Positions 25,312-34,868 of a stretch of DNA of 64,000 nucleotides are shown here, piece after piece. Origin of the DNA: Methanocatella intestini (lineage in GTDB: Archaea; Methanobacteriota; Methanobacteria; Methanobacteriales; Methanobacteriaceae). The first letter of the stretch is position 1. Every line of letters begins with the position of its first letter. Made by a program: the position numbers and the translations under genes. Below the pieces are notes generated by a model that saw only the letters and a list, made by a program, of their open reading frames with translations, was not told the DNA's origin and ran no database searches. The stretch lies in assembly GCF_002252585.1 (NCBI RefSeq), contig NZ_NQLD01000003.1; one strand, 5' to 3'.

Positions 25312-26931
25312 ATGGATAGAAAATATCTTATAGGTGCAATACTTGCAATTATTGTTATAATTATAGGATGTGCTGTTTATCTCGGACAGTCACATGTAGA
25401 ACGTGCTGATGACGAACTTGTAGTTGCAGCTTACAGTCACGGAGGAGAACCAGAATCTGGTTTTGATCCGATTTTAGGTTGGAACTATTATTCAGAACCT
25501 TTAATACAAAGTACTTTGTTAAAAATGAACAGAAACATGACTTATAGAAATGATTTAGCCACTAATTATACTATAAGTGATGATTATAAAACATACACTG
25601 TTCAAATAAGAGATTATGTTAAATTTAGCGACAACACAACATTAGATGCTGAAGATGTTGCATTTACATATAATGAAGCTAAAAAAACTGGAGCTAGCTT
25701 AGACTTAAGTAATATGAATAATGCAACTGCAATAAATCCAACTACTGTGCAATTTGATTTAAACAACTCAGATTCCACTTTCCTAGATAAATTAGCATAT
25801 ATTGGTATAGTACCATCTGATTCCTACAACAATGAAACTTATGGAAGCAATCCTGTTGGATCAGGACCATATAAATTTGCTCAATGGGATAAAGGCCAAC
25901 AAGTAATTTTAGAAAAAAATGACAATTATTACGGAGACCAACCTGAATTCAAAAAATTAACTATTCTTTTCGCTCAAAATGAAGCTGCATTTAATGCTGC
26001 TAAAAATAAAGAAGTAGATGTATCTGCTGTACCTTTAGCTTATGCAAAAGAAAATGTTGACGGATACAATATGTACCTTTTAGATACCATTGATGTAAGG
26101 GGAATTTCCCTACCAACTACAATGAATACAGGTGAAAAGAATCCTGACGGTGCCGATGTAGGTAACAATGTAACTGGAGATATCGCAATTAGAAAAGCTC
26201 TAAACTATGGTATTGACAGAACCAGCCTTTGTGAAGGTGCATTAAACGGAATCGGATATCCTAATTACGACGGAATTGCTCACCAATTACCATGGGCAAA
26301 CAATGCAACTGCTATTGAAGACGGAGACATTGCAAAAGCAAATGAAACCTTGGAAAAAGCAGGATGGGTTGACAGTGATGGTGATGGAATCCGTGAGAAA
26401 AACGGGACAAAAGCATCCTTTGAACTATATTACTCATCTGATGCTCCTGAAAGACAAGCAATTGCAGTTTCTGTTTCTGAACAAGCAAAAGAAATGGGTA
26501 TTGAAGTAAAAGCTATTGGTTCTAATTGGGATGAAATGGATGGAGTTAAAAATTCACAAGCCATTATCTGGGGATTCGGAAGTACTGACCCATCAACAAT
26601 CTGGTCAGAATACCACAGTTCCCAGGCAGGTATTGGCTACAATAACCCAGCATATGTAAACGACAGTGTTATTGACCAACATATTGACAATGCATTTAAA
26701 CAATCACGTGAAAGTTCATATTCCGAATGGTCTAACGCAGTTTGGGACGGCAGCCATGGTATTTCACCACAAGGTAACGCATCATGGTTATGGATCGGTG
26801 AAATCAAATACGGATATTTCGTAGATGATAGTTTAGACATATCCAATGATACTGCTCTTTTACAACCTCACGGAGGAGACATATTTGGAAACATATATGA
26901 CTGGAAACGTGTTTCATCAATAGAAAAATGA
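25312..26931 (+). CDS. ABC transporter substrate-binding lipoprotein, nickel/dipeptide family
   Basis: The family-5 binding protein has an N-terminal hydrophobic segment with a lipobox-like IIGCAV (C at about residue 17 of the ATG start), then the mature domain: AAYSHGGEPESGFDPILGW, YTVQIRDYVKFSDNTTLDAEDVAFTY, GSGPYKFAQWDKGQQV. The frame opens at a TTG (25291), but no ribosome-binding site precedes it; the ATG at 25312 is preferred (539 aa). It heads a five-gene importer operon. The closest group includes NikA-like metal-chelate binders, yet peptides cannot be excluded from sequence alone. Confidence 0.85.
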   Translation: MDRKYLIGAILAIIVIIIGCAVYLGQSHVERADDELVVAAYSHGGEPESGFDPILGWNYYSEPLIQSTLLKMNRNMTYRNDLATNYTISDDYKTYTVQIRDYVKFSDNTTLDAEDVAFTYNEAKKTGASLDLSNMNNATAINPTTVQFDLNNSDSTFLDKLAYIGIVPSDSYNNETYGSNPVGSGPYKFAQWDKGQQVILEKNDNYYGDQPEFKKLTILFAQNEAAFNAAKNKEVDVSAVPLAYAKENVDGYNMYLLDTIDVRGISLPTTMNTGEKNPDGADVGNNVTGDIAIRKALNYGIDRTSLCEGALNGIGYPNYDGIAHQLPWANNATAIEDGDIAKANETLEKAGWVDSDGDGIREKNGTKASFELYYSSDAPERQAIAVSVSEQAKEMGIEVKAIGSNWDEMDGVKNSQAIIWGFGSTDPSTIWSEYHSSQAGIGYNNPAYVNDSVIDQHIDNAFKQSRESSYSEWSNAVWDGSHGISPQGNASWLWIGEIKYGYFVDDSLDISNDTALLQPHGGDIFGNIYDWKRVSSIEK

Positions 26932-26963
26932 TTTAAATGATTCAAATCATTTAAAATCATTTT
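26925..26963 (+). terminator. Intra-operon hairpin between binding protein and permeases
   Basis: A long A+T stem (ATGATTTAAATGATT against AATCATTTAAAATCAT, 3-base loop) starts at the binding-protein stop and ends in a T-run. It could partly stop transcription or protect the 5' mRNA so that the binding protein outnumbers the permeases. Confidence 0.55.
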
Positions 26964-26988
26964 ATTACTTTTTTTGGACAACGATATT

Positions 26989-27984
26989 ATGTCAAATTAT
27001 GAAAAAATACTCAAATTTTTAGGATATCGGCTGGTAAGATTTATCATCCTACTTATTGCAATTATTATAATTAGCTTTATAATGGTCGATTTATCACCAA
27101 TCAATCCTGTAAAGACTTATATCAGTAATATGATTGTCAGTCCCGAACAAGTTGCCGCATTGGAATCCTATTGGGGTGTTAATGAACCTATAACTGCCAA
27201 AATAATAAATTGGTTAGGCAATATTATTCATGGTGATTTAGGAAATTCATTAATATTTAGAATACCTGTTATAGATGTTATTAAAGAGAAATTTTTCGCA
27301 TCATTAATTTTAATGATGACATCCTGGGCAATATCAGGAGTTCTTGGATTTTTATTAGGAATTGTTGCAGGGTATAAAAAAGATACCTGGATTGACAAAG
27401 CAATTAAAGTTTACTGTTACATTTTACAGTCTGCTCCAACATTTTGGATTGCATTAATTATATTAATGGTATTCAGTATTCAGCTTGGATGGTTCCCTTC
27501 AGGACTTGGAGTTCCAATTGGAAGTTTAAGCCAGGATGTAACTATATGGGAATGGTTAAACCGTTTAATTTTACCTGCATTTACATTAAGTATCTTAGGT
27601 GTAGCTCAAATTGCATTGTACACCAGAGATAAATTAATTGAAGAAATGAACAGTGATTATTTCTTATTTGCAAAAGCAAGAGGAGAACACGGATGGTCAC
27701 TTATTAAAAGACACGGAATCAGAAATGTTCTTTTGCCGGCAATTACACTGCAATTTTTAAGTTTCAGCGAACTGTTTGGAGGAGCAGTTCTTGTAGAGCA
27801 AGTATTTACATATCCCGGAATTGGACAGGCTGCAGTTTCAGCAGGTTTAAGAAGTGACGTTCCATTATTATTGGGAATTGTCATATTCAGTGCAATATTC
27901 GTTTATGTAGGTAATTTAATAGCAGATATTATTTACAACTTTGTAGACCCTAGAATTAAAGAAGGTGAAGAGGATGGTCAATAA
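26989..27984 (+). CDS. ABC transporter permease (NikB/DppB type)
   Basis: This membrane permease of about 331 aa has six TM segments, the DppB-type N-terminus (LGYRLVRFIILLIAI, then FIMVDLSPINPV), and the coupling loop YFLFAKARGEHGWSLIKRHGIRNVLLPAI. The open frame reaches a TTG at 26974; the ATG at 26989 is the likelier start. It overlaps the next permease by 11 bases, so translation is coupled. Confidence 0.88.
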   Translation: MSNYEKILKFLGYRLVRFIILLIAIIIISFIMVDLSPINPVKTYISNMIVSPEQVAALESYWGVNEPITAKIINWLGNIIHGDLGNSLIFRIPVIDVIKEKFFASLILMMTSWAISGVLGFLLGIVAGYKKDTWIDKAIKVYCYILQSAPTFWIALIILMVFSIQLGWFPSGLGVPIGSLSQDVTIWEWLNRLILPAFTLSILGVAQIALYTRDKLIEEMNSDYFLFAKARGEHGWSLIKRHGIRNVLLPAITLQFLSFSELFGGAVLVEQVFTYPGIGQAAVSAGLRSDVPLLLGIVIFSAIFVYVGNLIADIIYNFVDPRIKEGEEDGQ

Positions 27985-28822
27985 AAACAAAAAAACATCA
28001 AAATTAACTATGAATTTAAGAACAAAAACATTATTGACTATATCTTTAATAGTATTACTTTTAGTTTTAGTAATAATTACTAGCTTATCCATAAATCCTG
28101 GAGATATTAAAACAAATTTCCAGCTAATAAATCAGGCCCCGTCATTTGAACACTTATTCGGTACTGACTGGATAGGCAGAGATATGTTTACCCGTACATT
28201 AAAAGGATTAGGATTAAGTATCCAGATTGGAATTGTTGCATCAATATTAAGTAGTATAATCGCAGTGATTCTTGGATTATTATCCAGTTTCAACAAATAT
28301 TTTGACAGCTTTGTTTCATGGATTGTAGATTTATTCCTGTCTGTACCTCATCTCCTGGCAATAATTCTTATTTCAATTGCATTAGGAGGTGGTGCATTTG
28401 GAGTTACTGTCGGTGTTGCATTGACTCACTGGACATCCCTAACAAGAGTTCTTAGAGCTGAAATAAAACAGATACAAACTTCAGAATATGTAAAACTATC
28501 TAAAAACCTTGGAAAATCTAAACTTTGGATAGCTACAAAACAGATATTGCCTTTAATTGTAAGTCAGATAATAGTTGGAACTATATTAATTTTCCCTCAT
28601 GCAATTATGCACGAAGCCAGTGTTACATTTTTAGGATTCGGATTATCTCCTCACGAACCTGCTATTGGAGTTATCTTATCTGAATCAATGAAATATCTTG
28701 CAACTGGAAACTGGTGGTTAGCACTATTCCCAGGTTTATCTTTATTAATAATTGTATTGCTCTTTGATATAGTTGGAGAAAATATTAAAAAATTACTTAA
28801 TCCGGCAAGTGCAAATAACTAG
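27974..28822 (+). CDS. ABC transporter permease (NikC/DppC type)
   Basis: The protein has six predicted TM segments, the periplasmic motif HLFGTDWIGRDMFTR and the coupling loop SEYVKLSKNLGKSKLWIATKQILPLI, all marks of the NikC/DppC group. GAAGAGG directly before the ATG at 27974 supports this start rather than the GTG at 27965. It forms the channel together with the preceding permease. Confidence 0.88.
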   Translation: MVNKNKKTSKLTMNLRTKTLLTISLIVLLLVLVIITSLSINPGDIKTNFQLINQAPSFEHLFGTDWIGRDMFTRTLKGLGLSIQIGIVASILSSIIAVILGLLSSFNKYFDSFVSWIVDLFLSVPHLLAIILISIALGGGAFGVTVGVALTHWTSLTRVLRAEIKQIQTSEYVKLSKNLGKSKLWIATKQILPLIVSQIIVGTILIFPHAIMHEASVTFLGFGLSPHEPAIGVILSESMKYLATGNWWLALFPGLSLLIIVLLFDIVGENIKKLLNPASANN

Positions 28823-28833
28823 GAAGTGTCAAG

Positions 28834-29766
28834 ATGAATAAACTATTAGATGTTAATAATGTATCAATCTCATTTATACAATACACAAAAGGATTAAAAC
28901 AGCAAAATCTTAAAGTAATTACAGATTTAACCTTAGATATTGGAGAAGGGGAAATTTTAGCAGTATTAGGTTCAAGCGGATCTGGAAAAAGTTTATTAGC
29001 ACATGCAATATTAGGCATTTTGCCAGATAATGCTGATTTAAAGGGGGAAATAAAATATAACGGAAATGATTTAAATCAAAAATCAAAAGAAGAAATTCGA
29101 GGAAAAGAAATTTCATTAATTCCACAGTCCGTTAATTTTTTAGACCCGTTAATGAAAATAGCTGACCAGGTTATTGGAGAATGTGAAACTGAAGAGGAAT
29201 GCCGTAAAAAGCAAATAAAACAAAGAAAAATATTTGAAAAATACGGATTAAGTGAAGATGTTGACAATATGTATCCATTCCAATTATCTGGAGGAATGGC
29301 CAGACGTGTTTTAATTTCAACAGCTCTTCTTTCAAACCCTAAATTAATAATTGCTGATGAACCAACACCAGGATTAGATCAAAAATCAGTTAAAGAAACC
29401 TTAGATTACCTAAAACAGATGGCTGATGACAATGTAGGAGTACTGTTAATTACTCACGACATTTATGCAGCTTTAGAGGTTGCCAACAGAATTTGTATAT
29501 TTTATTCCGGTTTTGTAATTGAAATAGTTGATACAAAAGACTTTAAAGAAGGTAAAAACTTATTACATCCATATACTCAGGCATTATATGAAGCATTGCC
29601 TAAAAATGGATTTAAACTAACTAAAGGGCATCAGCCATTACACGGAGAAATTCCAAACGGATGTCCATACTATGACAGGTGTGATTCTCCTTTAGAATAC
29701 TGCAATGAAAAAAGACCTAACTTAATTAACAACATCAGATGTTTTAAATACAATCAGGAGGAATAA
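28834..29766 (+). CDS. ABC transporter ATP-binding protein (NikD/DppD type)
   Basis: The 310-aa ATPase has Walker A GSSGSGKS (47-54), signature LSGGMARRV, Walker B LIIADEPTPGLD and the switch His in LITHD. It ends with the oligopeptide-transporter C-terminal domain (HPYTQALYEALP followed by GCPYYDRCDSPLEYC), whose spaced cysteines resemble those known to hold an Fe-S cluster in related proteins. It lies 11 bases after the permease gene. Confidence 0.88.
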   Translation: MNKLLDVNNVSISFIQYTKGLKQQNLKVITDLTLDIGEGEILAVLGSSGSGKSLLAHAILGILPDNADLKGEIKYNGNDLNQKSKEEIRGKEISLIPQSVNFLDPLMKIADQVIGECETEEECRKKQIKQRKIFEKYGLSEDVDNMYPFQLSGGMARRVLISTALLSNPKLIIADEPTPGLDQKSVKETLDYLKQMADDNVGVLLITHDIYAALEVANRICIFYSGFVIEIVDTKDFKEGKNLLHPYTQALYEALPKNGFKLTKGHQPLHGEIPNGCPYYDRCDSPLEYCNEKRPNLINNIRCFKYNQEE

Positions 29767-29767
29767 A

Positions 29768-30382
29768 ATGGAATTAATTGGAAAAAACATAACCTACAAA
29801 TATCCTTCTTCAAAAAAATATGTTTTAAAAGATGTGGACATCACATTAAACAGTGATAAAATTACTGGACTTATCGGAGAAAGCGGAAATGGAAAATCAA
29901 CATTGTGTAAGATATTATCTAATTATATTCCAAAATATGAAGGAGAAGTTTATCTGGACAATCAGAAACTTCCTAAAAAGGGATTTTGTCCAGTTCAATT
30001 AATTTTTCAACACCCTGAAAAAGTAATGAACCCAAAATGGAAAATGAAAGACATTTTAGAAGAATCCTGGAATGTTAGTGATGATTTAATAAATGAATTT
30101 GGTATCCAACAGTCATGGATGAGCAGATATCCAAGTGAGCTTTCAGGTGGAGAACTGCAGAGATATTCTGTTTTAAGATCACTGAATCCTAAAACAAAGT
30201 TTTTAATAGCTGATGAAATGACAACAATGCTGGATGCTGTAACACAGGTCCAAATATTGGATTTGGTTATTAAAATTATTAAAAAAAGAAAAATGGGCCT
30301 ACTTATTGTAAGTCACGATTTGGATTTAATCGATACCATTTGTGATGATAAAATTTATTTAAAAGATATTAATAATATTTAA
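29768..30382 (+). CDS. ABC transporter ATP-binding protein (NikE/DppF type), short
   Basis: The 204-aa ATPase has Walker A GESGNGKS, LSGGELQR, LIADEMTTMLD and LIVSHD. It is shorter than usual partners (about 250-320 aa) because it lacks the C-terminal oligopeptide domain found in the preceding subunit. It starts one base after that gene. Together the five genes make a complete importer, and the operon ends at a hairpin shared with the eha-side genes. Confidence 0.87.
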   Translation: MELIGKNITYKYPSSKKYVLKDVDITLNSDKITGLIGESGNGKSTLCKILSNYIPKYEGEVYLDNQKLPKKGFCPVQLIFQHPEKVMNPKWKMKDILEESWNVSDDLINEFGIQQSWMSRYPSELSGGELQRYSVLRSLNPKTKFLIADEMTTMLDAVTQVQILDLVIKIIKKRKMGLLIVSHDLDLIDTICDDKIYLKDINNI

Positions 30383-30394
30383 ACTATTAATATC
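30365..30394. terminator. Bidirectional hairpin between the transporter and eha-side genes
   Basis: GATATTAAT (30365-30373) pairs with ATTAATATC (30386-30394), spanning the stop of the last transporter gene and abutting the stop of the CBS gene on the other strand. The position suits a shared terminator for converging transcripts. Confidence 0.5.
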
Positions 30395-31030
30395 TTATTT
30401 TCTGGCTTTTCCTACTTTACGGGCGATTACTAATTCCCCAACAGATATTAATCCTGCAAAGAAATTTTCAAGACCTTTGGTTGCCCAAATAGCTTCACCA
30501 AAAGTAGCTTCCCTTATTGTTGCTTCATAATCTTCAGGTTTTACTTTTTTACCGGTTGCCCTTTTAGAGACAATAGCTGCAGCAGCCATTAATTCATCCC
30601 AGGTCACACCTTTTAACTGCTTACACATTGCAACATATAACTTGTAAACTTTGATATCATAAAGTGCAGACAAAAGCTCTACAATATCACAAGACCGAAT
30701 CATTCCTACAACCTGATTATCATCATTTAAGACAGGTACAGTAACAAACTTATTATTTGCTGTTTCTATAACTGCAAGTCTTGAAGGTGCATTCTCATTA
30801 ATAGTAGTTATTTCTTCATAAGAACTCATGATTTCTTTAATTTTATCATTACCCTCACGTAAACCTTTAGTAATTTCAAAAGAAGTTACCCATCCAATAA
30901 GATGTCTGTTTTCATCTACAACAGGACATGTAAATCTACGTATTTTTTCCATAGTTATAGAAACGTCTTTAACACTGTCCTCAGGACTTATATATACAAA
31001 TTTTTTATCCATTAACTCTTTAGCTTTCAT
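30395..31030 (-). CDS. Two-CBS-domain protein at the end of the eha gene cluster
   Basis: The 211-aa protein has two CBS domains (about residues 1-60 and 62-125; motifs VSITMEKIRRFTCPVVDEN and VTVPVLNDDNQVVGMI) that usually sense adenine nucleotides, followed by a unique C-terminal region of about 85 residues (EATFGEAIWATKGLENFFAGL). ATG at 31030 is preferred over an upstream TTG because of the AGGGGTTG site. It lies 12 bases after the polyferredoxin stop. Conserved placement with eha suggests energy sensing or a hydrogenase-related role; this is inferred. Confidence 0.75.
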   Translation of the reverse strand: MKAKELMDKKFVYISPEDSVKDVSITMEKIRRFTCPVVDENRHLIGWVTSFEITKGLREGNDKIKEIMSSYEEITTINENAPSRLAVIETANNKFVTVPVLNDDNQVVGMIRSCDIVELLSALYDIKVYKLYVAMCKQLKGVTWDELMAAAAIVSKRATGKKVKPEDYEATIREATFGEAIWATKGLENFFAGLISVGELVIARKVGKARK

Positions 31031-31042
31031 GTAAAACAACCC

Positions 31043-31867
31043 CTAACCAATTTCAACAAAGTTCAACGCCCCAACAGGACAGTGACTTGTACAATTAATA
31101 CATCTTATGCATTTATCATTATCCAATACTACTTTCTCTTCATCTAAGTAAATAGCTTCCACAGGACAGTTCTCTTCACACAAATAACAGTTAACACATT
31201 CATCCTGATTAATTTCAAGATTTTTAGTGTGAACAATAGGTCCGATAGTTCTGTCTAATTTAATAGAGTCATTTTCACAAAATTGAATACATGCCCCGCA
31301 TCCGATACATAATTTTTTATTAATAACGGGATAGAGCACATCATCTCCCAATTCAATATCAACATCAATGCCTAACTCTTCAAAATAAGATTTAAATTCC
31401 AATGTGAAAGCATTAGTTGGACAAAATTTAGCACAGTTATCGTAATCAGTGAGATTAGAATAATCAATAGAAATATCATTCATTCTAACTACTCTATGAG
31501 GACGACTGATACTAGCTAAATTATATTCAATAGCTTCATCACCATCATCATGATTATATGAAACTTTATTGTCAATTAATTTAATAGCTGAAACTGGACA
31601 TGTCTGAACACAAATTTCACATTTAACACAATTTTGAGTGATTTTAGCTATTTTAAAAATATTAGCTGGTTCAATAGCATCAACTGGACATTGATCAACA
31701 CACATATTGCATCTTATACAGCGCGGTGCTATAGCAATGATTTCTTCTTGGGAAAAGAATTTATTTAATTCAAATTGAAAATCATCCCCACTATCATGTA
31801 TTTCCACAGATTTTAAGAGAATTTCACGCTCCAAACTACCTATCTGCTTATCAAAAGATATATTCAT
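31043..31867 (-). CDS. Polyferredoxin, third of the cluster
   Basis: The 274-aa protein has five complete CxxCxxCxxxC(P) motifs: CIRCNMCVDQC, CVKCEICVQTC, CIGCGACIQFC, CVNCYLCEENC and CIRCINCTSHC. A sixth site (NCAKFCP, about residue 148) keeps only two cysteines. It could carry five [4Fe-4S] clusters and shuttle electrons between the hydrogenase and acceptors. It follows the PfkB gene after 67 bases. It is not one of the classical eha polyferredoxins but is encoded in line with them. Confidence 0.85.
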   Translation of the reverse strand: MNISFDKQIGSLEREILLKSVEIHDSGDDFQFELNKFFSQEEIIAIAPRCIRCNMCVDQCPVDAIEPANIFKIAKITQNCVKCEICVQTCPVSAIKLIDNKVSYNHDDGDEAIEYNLASISRPHRVVRMNDISIDYSNLTDYDNCAKFCPTNAFTLEFKSYFEELGIDVDIELGDDVLYPVINKKLCIGCGACIQFCENDSIKLDRTIGPIVHTKNLEINQDECVNCYLCEENCPVEAIYLDEEKVVLDNDKCIRCINCTSHCPVGALNFVEIG

Positions 31868-31934
31868 ACTATTACCAACTGAATAATTTTTTATTTAAAT
31901 TTAATTTTTGTTTTTAATAATTAATAAAGATTAT

Positions 31935-32894
31935 TTAATTTATAAACTCCTGCAAATCTTTTAAATTAGGGAATTTTTCCATTCCAAAACCCTCAATAGC
32001 CTTACTAGCTACCCAATTTCCAATTTTACAAGATTCTTCAAGAGAATAATCATTTAACTTACCATATAAAAATCCGCTATTGAAGCTGTCTCCTGCACCA
32101 GTTGTATCAACAACACTGCATTCATATGTGCCAACATCACATTCTTCATTAACTGTAATTGCAAAAACACCTTTTGAACCTTTTTTAACAACAACAGTTT
32201 GAATACCTTCATCTAAAATGTGAACAGCTATTTCTTTTACAGATAATTCATCAACGCAATCAATAGCTTTGTAATAATCTTCATACAATAATCGTAATTC
32301 ATTTTCATTAATCAACAGAATATCTGTTTTATCTAAAATCGGTTTTAACTCTTTTAATCCTTTTTGAACATATAACATTCCAGGATCAAAACTCAATAAA
32401 GTATTATCATTAAGTTTATCCAATAATTCAATTTGAGTTTTAAATGAATCACCAACAAATGAAGTATAATGCATTATTTTACATTTTGAAAGATTCAATA
32501 AATTAATTTCATTTAATACAATTTCATCATTAACTCCAGGGTCAACATAAAGACAACGTTCACCATTTTCATCAACAAAACCTAATACTTTACCAGTATT
32601 ACCTTTATCTGCATAAATCAGATTATTAGTATAAACTTCATTCATAGCCAAGTTTAATTCAATCAAGTCCCCATCATCATCTTCAGCTATTTTACCGATT
32701 ATAGATGTTGGACAACCTAATCTGGCCAATCCAATTATAGTATTAGCTGCAGATCCGCCGGGAGTATCTTTTTGAGATTTAATGAAACTTTCTTCGTCTT
32801 TACATGCGATATTCTCTACTGTATGCAATTTATCAACATTCAAAGCTCCAAAACCTATTACATCAACATTAATGTCACTGTCTAAAAATTCCAT
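31935..32894 (-). CDS. PfkB-family carbohydrate/nucleoside kinase
   Basis: The 319-aa protein has both PfkB signatures: GGSAANTIIGLARLG (about residues 47-61) and DTTGAGDSFNSGFLYG near residue 265-280, the latter with the catalytic Asp. Members phosphorylate ribose, adenosine, fructose derivatives or related compounds; the acceptor cannot be told here. It sits between the formyltransferase paralogue and the polyferredoxin in the eha transcript, and a ribokinase-like gene is in similar company in Methanothermobacter, as I recall. Confidence 0.85.
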   Translation of the reverse strand: MEFLDSDINVDVIGFGALNVDKLHTVENIACKDEESFIKSQKDTPGGSAANTIIGLARLGCPTSIIGKIAEDDDGDLIELNLAMNEVYTNNLIYADKGNTGKVLGFVDENGERCLYVDPGVNDEIVLNEINLLNLSKCKIMHYTSFVGDSFKTQIELLDKLNDNTLLSFDPGMLYVQKGLKELKPILDKTDILLINENELRLLYEDYYKAIDCVDELSVKEIAVHILDEGIQTVVVKKGSKGVFAITVNEECDVGTYECSVVDTTGAGDSFNSGFLYGKLNDYSLEESCKIGNWVASKAIEGFGMEKFPNLKDLQEFIN

Positions 32895-32904
32895 TTTTAA
32901 AACC

Positions 32905-33795
32905 TTATTTTAGAATATCTAATAAATTAATATTTTTATCTCCAAGTTTTCCGTCGTAATTACCTGCAGATATGCTAATTACTCCTTCAACTTCCAAAGC
33001 AGCATCAATTCCGGCTTTTATAGCTTCATTCATTGCATCTTCACTTACTGCATTAATTACAATTTCAGGAATATAATTAACTTCACCCGGAACTTTGGAT
33101 TCGCTGCCTAAACGCTCTTTTAAAGAAGGACAGTAAAAATGATTTGTAGTAGGGCCGATTTCAGGATAATTGGTTTCTGGTTTTGAAGCTGCAGAACATA
33201 TGTCAAATGGTGCAATAGCTCCAGTAACTGATTGAATTGCATCAAGAGCTCTTTTTCCACCTTCTAAAACAGCCTCCTGGGTTTCGCATAAATACCAGAA
33301 GTTACCTCCCATAGTACCTTTGTTTAAAGATAATTTTTCTTCAATCTGAAAATCAGGTACTGCAATTGGAACATTAATTAGTTTACGGCCATATTCTTCT
33401 ATAGTCCATTCATATCCGTCACCACAATGTCCAACAATGTCCATCATTTCTATATATTCTTCGCTTTTTTCATCAGGATAATCAAAAACCCTCATAAACG
33501 GTTTAACTAAAATATCCTGCCTAATTCTGTAAGATAATTCAAATGCAAATTTTTTTACATTGTCTCCACCAAGCCAGTACTGTACTACTGCACCATATCT
33601 GCCGTCAGGAGTTTCACTTTTTGGCAGAAATCCTTCAACTCCACCTTCAACTCTTCCAATAACAGCACTTGGAGTGGATGTTGAATCATAAGCTGCTCTT
33701 TCAACTAATTCTTTAGTAGGGCCGGTTATTAAAGCTCTTACATATTGGCCTTCAAAAGCTTCAAAAAATGTATTTTCTACTTTTTCATAACTCAT
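32905..33795 (-). CDS. Formylmethanofuran:tetrahydromethanopterin formyltransferase paralogue (Ftr-2)
   Basis: The 296-aa protein aligns by eye with Ftr throughout: TFFEAFEGQYVRALIT at the start, SETPDGRYG, GHCGDGY, MGGNFWYLCETQ, and the end EVEGVISISAGNYDGKLGDKNI. Ftr moves the formyl group from methanofuran to H4MPT, the second step of CO2 reduction. This copy lies in the eha cluster rather than with the main pathway gene and is more diverged, as in the Ftr-2/Eha-linked form of other Methanobacteriales. Activity as a formyltransferase is uncertain. Confidence 0.85.
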   Translation of the reverse strand: MSYEKVENTFFEAFEGQYVRALITGPTKELVERAAYDSTSTPSAVIGRVEGGVEGFLPKSETPDGRYGAVVQYWLGGDNVKKFAFELSYRIRQDILVKPFMRVFDYPDEKSEEYIEMMDIVGHCGDGYEWTIEEYGRKLINVPIAVPDFQIEEKLSLNKGTMGGNFWYLCETQEAVLEGGKRALDAIQSVTGAIAPFDICSAASKPETNYPEIGPTTNHFYCPSLKERLGSESKVPGEVNYIPEIVINAVSEDAMNEAIKAGIDAALEVEGVISISAGNYDGKLGDKNINLLDILK

Positions 33796-33817
33796 TATAT
33801 TACCTTCTTAATAATTA

Positions 33818-34864
33818 TTAACCTAATCCACCAATGTCTTCTCCACGGATACGATTTCTCATTTCAATACTTTCTTTTAATATATCATCAAAATTATCCG
33901 CATCAACTATTTTAATAAGTGGATATTTAATATTTTTAAATATTCTGAAAAATTCTTCATTAATTTGCAAATCAATTTTATAATCTTCAAATAACTTTTT
34001 AACATCATCTGAATTATTATAATCATTAATAAAACTTAAAACTGTTTTTTTATCATTATTAGCATAAATATTAGCTATTACTGCTGTTGCAATTGCACTT
34101 GGAGATACAATAGCTATCTGAGCTTCTTTTAAAGGATAATCATTACCGTTGAAAGCTATACTAACCCCATTATGCTCACGGGCAAACTTCAATGGTTCAA
34201 CATCAGTAATGCTGTCTCCAATGTACAAAATTTCATTAATATCAATATTATCATTAGCTATTATATCATCAATAGCTAATTTTTTACCTTCACCACCAAT
34301 AACATCAATATTTTTAATATTTTTATAAATCCCCATTTTAGGAATTTCATTAAAGAAAATATCATCAAATAACTCATAATTTTTAGGATTTTCCAGTATC
34401 TGCTTTTTAAATTCAGCAATTTTAAGTATTTCCCCATCATTAAGATTTAATTCATCCATATCAACATTAGTATAATATGTATTTTTAAATGGGAATTCCA
34501 TAAAATTAGATACTGCTTCAATATATTGACCATAGCTAGTGCTAACTATGTAAGTATTCATAGCATTTTGAAGGTATTTTAATAGGAATTTTGAATCATT
34601 GACTACATAAATATGTTCCTGTGAAAAATTAATCAAATCTTCATTTTTAAGATTTTCAACAACAAAAAATGGTAAAATTAATTTCAATGTGTTGCCAGCT
34701 TTATAATTATCTTTTTTAACTTCATCTACAAGATAATCATCATATAAACTGAGAATTTTAAATAATTCGCCACCATTCTCAATGAAATATGCACATAACT
34801 CAAAAGCATTATCATTTAAAGTTAATGGTCCTTCACAGTCAGTAATAAATGATTTTTCAAACAC
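33818..34864 (-). CDS. ehaR: EhaR, HAD-superfamily hydrophilic protein of the Eha cluster
   Basis: The 348-aa protein has the HAD motif I variant ITDCEGPLT (D9) and motif IV-like ILYIGDSITDVEPL (about 215-230), so it is a HAD-like phosphatase of the archaeal COG4030 type. In the Methanobacteriales eha operons this gene follows the two polyferredoxins and is named ehaR. Its order here is the same. A substrate is not known. It begins after a 4-base gap from the polyferredoxin stop. Confidence 0.8.
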   Translation of the reverse strand: MFEKSFITDCEGPLTLNDNAFELCAYFIENGGELFKILSLYDDYLVDEVKKDNYKAGNTLKLILPFFVVENLKNEDLINFSQEHIYVVNDSKFLLKYLQNAMNTYIVSTSYGQYIEAVSNFMEFPFKNTYYTNVDMDELNLNDGEILKIAEFKKQILENPKNYELFDDIFFNEIPKMGIYKNIKNIDVIGGEGKKLAIDDIIANDNIDINEILYIGDSITDVEPLKFAREHNGVSIAFNGNDYPLKEAQIAIVSPSAIATAVIANIYANNDKKTVLSFINDYNNSDDVKKLFEDYKIDLQINEEFFRIFKNIKYPLIKIVDADNFDDILKESIEMRNRIRGEDIGGLG

Positions 34865-34868
34865 ATAA

